10,485 nucleotides of DNA from Planktothrix sp. UBA8402 (GTDB lineage Bacteria > Cyanobacteriota > Cyanobacteriia > Cyanobacteriales > Microcoleaceae): contig DMPJ01000414.1 of the NCBI GenBank assembly GCA_003456035.1, positions 1 through 10,485 of the forward strand, read 5' to 3'. Shown one piece after another: positions 5,112-10,485 of the stretch (position 1 is its first letter; each line of letters starts with the position of its first letter). The notes beneath the pieces are model-generated. The model ran no database searches, was not told the origin of the DNA, and worked only from the letters and a program-made list of their open reading frames with translations. Made by a program: the position numbers and the translations under genes.

Positions 5112-5413
5112 CTACGGGTAGGGCATAATTAATTGTAAGGGGTAAATTTTTACCTGAGTTAATACCTCGGAAATAATTGGTTTTACAAATTTAGTTCTTA
5201 AGGGTAATTCTTCTAATCAAGAATGATAGGAATTCCGGCTTCTTCTAGGGTTTCCCGTTTAGCCGCAGCAACAAAGGTTTCCCCCTGTTCCACTCGTCCG
5301 CCGGGAAAATACCAGGGACGGTTGCCCATGACTTCCTGAATTAGCAAAAAGCGGTTGCCAGAACGCACGACAACCACAACAAACAACTCTGTTGAGATCG
5401 GATTACGGAACAT
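5112..5413 (-). pseudogene. Nudix hydrolase, broken by an internal deletion and frame change
   Basis: From ATG 5413 the frame gives 66 residues ending at TAG 5213-5215. They include a complete Nudix box (Gly-x5-Glu-x7-Arg-Glu-Thr-Leu-Glu-Glu-x-Gly-Ile: GGRVEQGE then RETLEEAGI, residues about 38-61) preceded by WYFPGG. A Nudix domain is usually about 130-150 residues, so the C-terminal half is missing. In another frame, from 5216 down to TAG 5112-5114, 34 residues read LEELPLRTKFVKPIISEV and so on. This looks like the C-terminal LEEL...LPLR helix region of Nudix proteins. The simplest reading is that roughly 40 codons were lost and the frame changed at about 5213-5217. The Nudix box is certain; the deletion is inferred. 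If expressed, the short product would lack part of the fold. Confidence 0.6.
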
Positions 5414-5555
5414 AAGCGATAAAGGCTTAAAATCAATTTTCTTTATTTTGCCTTATGTTGAAAATGAACATCAATAGAAAAATAACTGAAAGGCTTATAT
5501 ATCAATGGTTTGAGAGAATTATTCAAAAACAATGAAAAATTTTTGGCAAAAACCC

Positions 5556-5586
5556 TTGACAAATCCAGGGTAGGTGATGCTAATAT
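5556..5586 (+). promoter_or_regulatory. tRNA-Gln promoter
   Basis: TTGACA (5556-5561) is a perfect -35. TAATAT (5581-5586), preceded by TG and one base (5578-5580), forms an extended -10 at a 19-bp spacing. The start of transcription would be about 10 bases before the mature tRNA, giving a short leader. This is the strongest-looking promoter in the window. Confidence 0.6.
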
Positions 5587-5603
5587 TAATAACTGTGAAG
5601 CAA

Positions 5604-5675
5604 TGGGGCGTCGCCAAGTGGTAAGGCATCGGGTTTTGGTCCCGACATCCGGAGGTTCGAATCCTTTCGCCCCAG
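5604..5675 (+). tRNA. trnQ: tRNA-Gln (UUG)
   Basis: A 72-base cloverleaf. The acceptor arm is TGGGGCG with CGCCCCA, starting with the U1-A72 pair typical of bacterial tRNA-Gln, and the discriminator base is G (5675). The D arm contains AAGTGGTAAGG. The anticodon stem TCGGG/CCCGA encloses loop TTTTGGT with anticodon TTG. The T arm is GGAGG-TTCGAAT-CCTTT, with two G-U pairs at its base. The 3' CCA is not encoded (GTT follows) and must be added after transcription. In most cyanobacteria tRNA-Gln is first charged with glutamate and then amidated, so UUG may read both Gln codons. It has its own promoter and terminator. Confidence 0.97.
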
Positions 5676-5694
5676 TTAAAAGCATTATATCTGC

Positions 5695-5731
5695 AAAAAA
5701 GCCTTGGACAATATCTGTCTAAGGTTTTTTT
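5695..5731. terminator. Intrinsic terminator, possibly bidirectional
   Basis: A 9-bp stem with one G-U pair (CCTTGGACA 5702-5710 with TGTCTAAGG 5716-5724, loop ATATC) is followed by seven T (5725-5731). It ends the tRNA-Gln transcript on the plus strand. Six A (5695-5700) precede the stem, so on the minus strand the same hairpin is followed by a T run and could end the acyltransferase-like gene's transcript. Confidence 0.85.
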
Positions 5732-5749
5732 GTATCAGTTTATTCCCCC

Positions 5750-5780
5750 ATTCGTAATTCGTAATTCGTAATTCGTAATT
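5750..5780. repeat. Heptanucleotide tandem repeat (ATTCGTA, 4.4 copies)
   Basis: Four perfect copies of ATTCGTA plus three bases of a fifth run without interruption from 5750 to 5780. This matches the short tandemly repeated repetitive (STRR) heptamers described in filamentous cyanobacteria. Its right end supplies two bases of the stop codon of the gene at 5779-6456, so copy number changes there would move the stop context but not the frame upstream of it. Confidence 0.85.
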
Positions 5781-6456
5781 ACCCATTATCCGTTTGATTT
5801 TGGAGCAACTTTTGAGTCATGGAGGCTAACTTTTCCAAATTTTCTTCTAATTCTGTTGCTCGTTTTTTGGAATTTAGTTTTCGCTTAATGGCTTCTTTTG
5901 CTAAATCTTCTCGATTTCGTTTTAAGGCTTCCATAGCGACTTGATGCCAAGAATTCATCTCGGCTAAGGCTTGTTTATATTGAGGATGAATATCATCCCA
6001 AGCCACACGAATTTCCGCTAAGGCTTGATTTAAAAATTGATTGGTGTCTTTCGGTGGTGTTCCCATGAAAGCTTGTTTCAAAGGCTCGGATAAGGTATCA
6101 ATATTAATATCACGAAGCAGGGGAATAAAATTCTCAACCTGTTGACTTTTACTAACCCCGGTCACGCACCAAGTCGCAAAATGTTCACAATTATTAAACA
6201 ATAGATTATATTGTTTTTCTCCTAAACGACTTTGGGCGCGGTTAAGCACGGTATCCGCAATATAACGAATGGGATACTGTCGGATATGAATTTTTTTACC
6301 TCTGGAAAAAGTTTCTATTGAAGTTCGTTCAATAATTTCGCTGGGTTTGCGATAATGAATCACCGTGCCATCGCCAAAATCAATGCCATGATGTTCGTAT
6401 AAACCCTCGAAATTCCAAAATTCTCGAAAAATATAGATTTGGTCGCCTCTTGCCAT
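5779..6456 (-). CDS. LRAT/NlpC-P60-type acyltransferase-like protein with PspA-like tail
   Basis: Residues about 1-105 of this 225-residue protein match the LRAT (lecithin:retinol acyltransferase-like) group of papain-fold thiol enzymes. YEHHGIDFGDGTVIHY gives the candidate His23 and His34, and NNCEHFATWC gives the candidate nucleophile Cys90. Such enzymes move acyl chains between lipids and acceptors or cut amide/ester bonds. Residues about 145-215 are a long amphipathic helical stretch. AMEALKRNREDLAKEAIKRK followed by ATELEENLEKLA resembles the PspA/Vipp1 helical core, where ALxxxREDLAxxA is typical. I infer a membrane-surface lipid-acting enzyme attached by, or partnering with, PspA/Vipp1-like filaments. 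No signal peptide or membrane segment is seen. It lies 72 bp downstream of the PAS-GGDEF-EAL gene on the same strand. Its stop codon overlaps the heptamer repeat. Confidence 0.8.
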   Translation of the reverse strand: MARGDQIYIFREFWNFEGLYEHHGIDFGDGTVIHYRKPSEIIERTSIETFSRGKKIHIRQYPIRYIADTVLNRAQSRLGEKQYNLLFNNCEHFATWCVTGVSKSQQVENFIPLLRDINIDTLSEPLKQAFMGTPPKDTNQFLNQALAEIRVAWDDIHPQYKQALAEMNSWHQVAMEALKRNREDLAKEAIKRKLNSKKRATELEENLEKLASMTQKLLQNQTDNG

Positions 6457-6528
6457 TAGATTTTTAATTATTACTCCAATTGCTATTTTATTTTAACGGT
6501 TTTGAGGCGAACATATAGGACGGTTATT

Positions 6529-8412
6529 TCAACGATTTTGGTTGAGAAAATTCATCACCTCCTTCTGGGTCAGGGGGGGAGAGAATAAATATCCTTGTCC
6601 AAATTCACAGCCGAGTTGTTTAAAAATTTCTACTTGCTGGTCAGTTTCAATTCCTTCGGCTACGACTTCTAAACCTAAACTATGAGCTAAATTAATAATG
6701 GTTTTAGCAATCTCAAAATCCTTATTTTCAACTTTAATATTCTTGACAAAAGAGCGATCTATTTTTAAGGTATCTACGGGTAACTGTTGTAAATAACTTA
6801 GAGAAGAATATCCTGTACCAAAATCATCAATTAATAACTGAATTTTAAGGGCTTTTAACTGTTGTAATAATCCGGTTGACCAGGTAATATTCTCCATCAA
6901 ACTGCTCTCTGTAATTTCCAATTTTAGACTAAAGGGGGGAAGTTGTAAAGAATCTAAGACCCGTTTAACTTCTTGAATTAAACTCGGATGTCGTAATTGA
7001 ATTTCCGAAAGATTAACACTCACATATAGGTTAGGAAATTGGGTTTTCCATTGTAATAAATGTTGACAGGCTTGGGATAAAACCCATTGTCCCATAGAGA
7101 CAATTAATCCGGCTTTTTCTGCTAAGTTAATTAACTGAATTGGAGACACAAATCCCCGTTGGGGATGATGCCAACGCACTAAGGCTTCAAAACCTACCAC
7201 TTCTTGAGTTTCAAGGGAGACAATGGGTTGATAATTTAAACTCAGTTGTCGACGTTCAATTGCCCGTTGTAAATCGGCTTCTAATTGCAGATGTTCAGCC
7301 ACAACTTTTGCCATACTAGGTTCATAAAATACCGTTGTTCCTCGTCCTTTTTGTTTGGCATAATACATGGCAGTATCGGCGGCTTGGAGATAATCTTCTG
7401 GACGTTGACTCTGGAATTGATCTAAAACCACACCAATACTGGTAGCTGATGAAATTGTCACCGTATCTAACCGAAAAGGAAAATCTAAAGCAGCATGAAT
7501 GCTTTCAATTTTTTCGGTTAAAATATTAGAATTGACAATATCGGTAAATAAAATTGCAAATTCATCAGTTCCCACTCTTGCTACTATATCCCTGGGACTG
7601 ATAAAGGTTTTGAGCCTCTGGGCGACTGCAATTAATAGTTGTTCTGCCAATAGATGACCAAAGGCATATTTAAGGGGCTTAAATCGATCAATATCTAAGC
7701 ATAAAACAGCAAAAGTATTTGATCGTTTTGAGGGATAACTAATAGCAAACTGTAGGCGTTCTAATAATAAACTTCGGTTAGCTAATCCGGTGAGTAAATC
7801 ATTAAAAGCATAGTGTTCAAGTTGAGCTTTTGTTTGTAACCTTTCTGTGACATCTTGCGCTAAGATGACTTCAGCTAATTTTCCTTTCCAATCTAAAGTA
7901 TTACGCGTAACTTCTACTGCTATTAATGTGCCATCTTTTTTATGATGTCGCCAGAGTTCAATTTGATTCAGTCCCATCTCAATTTTAGATAGGCTTTCTA
8001 ATAGTCGCGGAATTTCTTCAGGAGCTAGAATTTCTGTAATTTTCATCAAGATAAATTCTGCTTGTGAATAGCCATAATGTTGAATTGCTGCTTGATTAAC
8101 AGCTAGAAATTTAAGGCTTTTTAGGTCATACACCCACATGGGTTGGGGATGGGCAAAAAATAAAGTTCGATACCGTTGTTCTGAATTCTCTAAACGACGA
8201 GTTTCTAACCGCACAAAATAGTAGAGAATCATACTCGTAATTACAACAAAGGCTCCTCCTTTTATGCTCTGAATCAGAGTCAAAGATTGGGAATTAGGCA
8301 CGAGAAATTGCAGTATTTGATCGGATAAAAAAATCCAAATACTACTGAGAAAGGCATAAATACTAGCCAATTGCAGGGCTAGGTTTTTTGATAAAAAGCG
8401 ATCGCGTCTCAC
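6529..8412 (-). CDS. Membrane PAS-GGDEF-EAL protein, predicted c-di-GMP phosphodiesterase
   Basis: This 627-residue signalling protein has two membrane segments (about 13-38 and 50-67) anchoring it. A PAS domain (about 78-190) follows, with YRTLFFAHPQPMWVYD and the typical end ILAQDVTERLQ. The GGDEF domain (about 200-365) looks inactive: the signature reads GTDEF (281-285), and FKxxNDxxGHxxGD is changed to FKPLKYAFGHLLAE, losing nucleotide and metal ligands. The EAL domain (about 372-622) keeps EALVRW (Glu409), SVNLS (Asn467), LEITES (Glu499), DDFGTGYSS (529-537), Lys550, AEGIE (Glu586) and QGYLFSPP. The net activity is therefore predicted to be cyclic-di-GMP hydrolysis, with GGDEF as a possible regulatory site. 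The start is GTG at 8412; no ATG lies in frame upstream and no Shine-Dalgarno is seen. A HIP1 octamer overlaps codons 3-5. Confidence 0.93.
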   Translation of the reverse strand: MRRDRFLSKNLALQLASIYAFLSSIWIFLSDQILQFLVPNSQSLTLIQSIKGGAFVVITSMILYYFVRLETRRLENSEQRYRTLFFAHPQPMWVYDLKSLKFLAVNQAAIQHYGYSQAEFILMKITEILAPEEIPRLLESLSKIEMGLNQIELWRHHKKDGTLIAVEVTRNTLDWKGKLAEVILAQDVTERLQTKAQLEHYAFNDLLTGLANRSLLLERLQFAISYPSKRSNTFAVLCLDIDRFKPLKYAFGHLLAEQLLIAVAQRLKTFISPRDIVARVGTDEFAILFTDIVNSNILTEKIESIHAALDFPFRLDTVTISSATSIGVVLDQFQSQRPEDYLQAADTAMYYAKQKGRGTTVFYEPSMAKVVAEHLQLEADLQRAIERRQLSLNYQPIVSLETQEVVGFEALVRWHHPQRGFVSPIQLINLAEKAGLIVSMGQWVLSQACQHLLQWKTQFPNLYVSVNLSEIQLRHPSLIQEVKRVLDSLQLPPFSLKLEITESSLMENITWSTGLLQQLKALKIQLLIDDFGTGYSSLSYLQQLPVDTLKIDRSFVKNIKVENKDFEIAKTIINLAHSLGLEVVAEGIETDQQVEIFKQLGCEFGQGYLFSPPLTQKEVMNFLNQNR

Positions 8413-8421
8413 TTGAAAAAT

Positions 8422-8437
8422 ACAGTCTGACGACTGT
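8422..8437. promoter_or_regulatory. Inverted repeat just before the EAL gene start
   Basis: ACAGTC (8422-8427) and GACTGT (8432-8437) form a perfect 6-bp inverted repeat with a TGAC loop, 10 bp upstream of the GTG start on the minus strand. It could be a protein-binding site or a short hairpin in the leader near the ribosome site. A further palindrome, AGTTTAAACT, lies at 8464-8473. Both are in the divergent spacer with mutS and neither is assigned to a known regulator. Confidence 0.3.
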
Positions 8438-8485
8438 GGTAGGCTGGGATTTGCATGAGTTAAAGTTTAAACTAAAGTGCTACCG

Positions 8486-8515
8486 TTGGCAGAAAGGTAC
8501 TAAACGCGCTAAAGT
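8486..8515 (+). promoter_or_regulatory. Possible mutS promoter
   Basis: TTGGCA (8486-8491) and TAAAGT (8510-8515) are separated by 18 bp, giving a leader of about 30 bases to the mutS ATG. Both hexamers are imperfect. Position in the divergent spacer supports it. Confidence 0.3.
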
Positions 8516-8552
8516 CTTAAAGGTTAGTCTTGGCTTGCATCTTCAAAAAATT

Positions 8553-10485
8553 ATGAGCGTTCCTCCTAGTGCGTCTTCTGCATCCTTAATTCCCGATAAT
8601 TCGCTTCCTCCAAATGCAGACTATCGCCAGCTTGATTGGGAAAAGTTATCGGAAATGATGCACCGCTATATCGAAGTCAAAGAGCAATATCCCCATGCCT
8701 TACTATTATTTCGGGTGGGAGATTTCTTTGAGTGTTTTTTCCAAGATGCTATCACAATAGCGCAAGAATTGGAATTAGTGCAAACTACAAAACATGGAGG
8801 CAAAGAAATCGGGCGAGTTCCGATGACGGGTGTTCCCCATCATGCAGTCGAACGCTATGCTACCATGCTATTAGAAAAAGGCTATGCGGTGGCGATTTGT
8901 GATCAAGTTGAAGATGCGGAAATTGCGGCTAGAGAAAAACGCCAAGTTCGTCGAGAAATTACCCGAATTTTAACCCCTGGAACTCTGACGGATGATGGAA
9001 TGCTTAAAGGTCGTAAAAATAATTATTTAGCAGCAGTTGTAATTGCTGGAGATCATTGGGGTTTAGCTTATTCTGATATTTCTACGGGGGAATTTTTAAC
9101 CACACAATCCCAAAATTTAGAACAACTTACCCAGGAGTTAATGCGTCTACAACCGTCGGAAGTGTTGTTTCCAATTAATGCCCCGGATTTAGGGAAAATG
9201 TTGCGTCCTGGGGAAAAATCGAGTCAGTTACCTGACTGTTTACCGAATTGTTTTTGTTATTCGTTGCGATCGCAATTTCCGTTTAGTTTAAATGAAGCTA
9301 GAAACCAAATTTTAGAACAATTTCAACTGCGTTCTTTAGAAGGGTTAGGCTGTGATCATTTACCTCTAGGAGTGCGCGCCGCCGGAGGATTATTAGATTA
9401 TTTAGAAGATACTCAACGGGAAAATCAAGTTCCGTTACAAAGACTTCATACCTATACAATTACCGATTATTTAATCTTAGATTATCAAAGTCGCCGCAAT
9501 TTAGAAATTACCCAAACCGTTCGGGATGGAACTTTACACGGTTCTTTATTATGGGCTTTAGATAAAACTAGCACCGCTATGGGAGGACGGGCGTTGCGTC
9601 GTTGGTTATTACAACCATTATTAGATTTGCGAGGAATTAGGGCGCGTCATGACACCATTCAAGAGTTAGTTGAAAACCACGAATTAAGGTTTCAAATGCA
9701 ACAGTTACTCCGGCAAATTTATGATTTAGAACGGTTAACCGGACGGGCGGGAAATGGTACTGCAAATGCTAGGGATTTAGTCGCTTTAGCCGATTCCTTA
9801 GCCAAATTACCGGAATTATCAGTTTTAGTCAGTCGGGGTCATTCTCCCTATTTAAAATCCCTACAAACTGTGCCACCAATTTTAGAAGAATTAGCCCATA
9901 AAATTCAATCCTATTTAGTAGATTCTCCGCCCCCACATTTGAAAGAAGGGGGGATAATTCGTTCGGGAATGGATGAACAATTAGACGCACTGCGGGTATT
10001 AGCAGAAGCAGATCAACAATGGTTAGCAAATTTAGAAATTCAAGAACGGGAACGCACCGGAATTTCTACTTTAAAAGTAGGTTTTAATAAAGCCTTTGGC
10101 TATTATATTAGTATAACACGATCTAAATTAGATCAAGCTCCAAATGATTATATTAGAAAACAAACCTTAACCAATGAAGAACGATTTATTACCCCGGAAT
10201 TAAAAGAACGAGAAGCCAGAATTTTAACCGCAAAAGACGATTTAAACCAATTAGAATATGAGATTTTTCTGCGATTAAGATTAGAAGTCGGAGAACACTC
10301 AGAATTAATTAGAGATGTGTCTCGGGCGGTAGCCGCAATTGATGTTTTATCCGGGTTAGCGGATATTGCAGTCTATCAAGGTTATTGTCGTCCTGAAATG
10401 GTGAATAGTCGAGAAGTTAAAATTATTGAAGGTCGCCATCCCGTGGTTGAAAAATCCTTACCTCCTGGGTTTTTTGTTCCGAATA
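8553..10485 (+). CDS. mutS: DNA mismatch repair protein MutS, N-terminal 644 codons
   Basis: MutS recognises mismatches and small loops and starts their repair with MutL. The frame is open from ATG 8553 to the right edge, so the gene is partial at 3'. Domain I is complete: LLFRVGDFFECFFQDA carries the mismatch-reading Phe-x-Glu (Phe58, Glu60), followed by TTKHGGKEIGRVPMTGVPHHA and DQVEDAEIA. The connector (YSDISTGEF) is present. The core and lever part includes LRSLEGLGCDHLPLGVRAAGG, here residues about 256-276, then TVRDGTLHGSLLWALDKT and AMGGRALRRWLLQPL. The clamp region includes KVGFNKAFGYYISIT. The window ends at EGRHPVVEK..PPGFFVPN, directly before the Walker A ATP site. The N-terminal 20 or so residues are Ser/Pro-rich and variable. 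The frame is also open upstream of the ATG (a TTG at 8535 is possible), so the start is fairly but not fully certain. A HIP1 octamer is at 9266-9273. Confidence 0.96.
   Translation, partial: MSVPPSASSASLIPDNSLPPNADYRQLDWEKLSEMMHRYIEVKEQYPHALLLFRVGDFFECFFQDAITIAQELELVQTTKHGGKEIGRVPMTGVPHHAVERYATMLLEKGYAVAICDQVEDAEIAAREKRQVRREITRILTPGTLTDDGMLKGRKNNYLAAVVIAGDHWGLAYSDISTGEFLTTQSQNLEQLTQELMRLQPSEVLFPINAPDLGKMLRPGEKSSQLPDCLPNCFCYSLRSQFPFSLNEARNQILEQFQLRSLEGLGCDHLPLGVRAAGGLLDYLEDTQRENQVPLQRLHTYTITDYLILDYQSRRNLEITQTVRDGTLHGSLLWALDKTSTAMGGRALRRWLLQPLLDLRGIRARHDTIQELVENHELRFQMQQLLRQIYDLERLTGRAGNGTANARDLVALADSLAKLPELSVLVSRGHSPYLKSLQTVPPILEELAHKIQSYLVDSPPPHLKEGGIIRSGMDEQLDALRVLAEADQQWLANLEIQERERTGISTLKVGFNKAFGYYISITRSKLDQAPNDYIRKQTLTNEERFITPELKEREARILTAKDDLNQLEYEIFLRLRLEVGEHSELIRDVSRAVAAIDVLSGLADIAVYQGYCRPEMVNSREVKIIEGRHPVVEKSLPPGFFVPN

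Noticed and set aside
5111..5154. Short palindromes CCTAC-GG-GTAGG and GGTAAATTTTTACC as a terminator
   Set aside because: Loops of two bases and no following T run; they lie in the remnant 3' part of the Nudix gene.
5443..5722. Open reading frames on both strands around the tRNA
   Set aside because: They run through the tRNA-Gln gene and its promoter; the coding appearance comes from the tRNA sequence.
9829..10029. Minus-strand open reading frame inside mutS
   Set aside because: It is opposite well-conserved mutS codons and has no start signals of its own.

Overview
The window looks like cyanobacterial chromosome. Thirteen exact copies of the octamer GCGATCGC (HIP1, the highly iterated palindrome of many cyanobacteria) are present. 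A heptanucleotide tandem repeat of the cyanobacterial STRR type lies near 5750-5780, the tRNA has no encoded CCA, and coding sequence is AT-rich with NNA/NNT-ending codons. A filamentous Oscillatoriales/Planktothrix-like genome is my best guess, from general style only.

Left part (1-3060): an accessory, toxin-antitoxin-rich block. After the 5' end of a membrane-anchored hypothetical gene (minus strand, runs off the left edge) come a Phd/YefM-ParE pair (+), a solitary AbrB/MazE-type antitoxin (-), a VapB-VapC pair (+), and a second PIN toxin (-) preceded by a small all-helical protein of no family I recognise. That small protein is a candidate new antitoxin. Three related HIP1-containing repeats (near 355-418, 1409-1510 and 2234-2282) sit in the spacers, so the block reads as repeat-cassette-repeat-cassette-repeat. 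A 20-bp exact copy of a stretch inside vapC recurs near 3109-3128, just outside the block.

Middle (3131-5731): housekeeping and cell-envelope genes. yebC overlaps by one base a secreted protein with two retropepsin-like DTGA motifs. A Nudix hydrolase gene on the minus strand keeps its Nudix box but appears broken by an internal out-of-frame deletion. It is followed by a tRNA-Gln(UUG) with its own promoter and an intrinsic terminator that may work in both directions.

Right part (5750-10485): on the minus strand, an LRAT/NlpC-P60-type thiol acyltransferase-like protein with a C-terminal PspA/Vipp1-like helical segment lies 72 bp downstream of a membrane-bound PAS-GGDEF-EAL protein. That protein's GGDEF domain is degenerate and its EAL domain looks intact, so it is predicted to degrade cyclic-di-GMP. 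Divergently transcribed from it is mutS, complete from its start to just before the ATPase Walker A region, where the window ends.

No spacer exceeds about 200 bases. The most unusual items are the repeat-punctuated toxin-antitoxin block, the uncharacterised partner of the second PIN toxin, and the LRAT plus PspA-like fusion.
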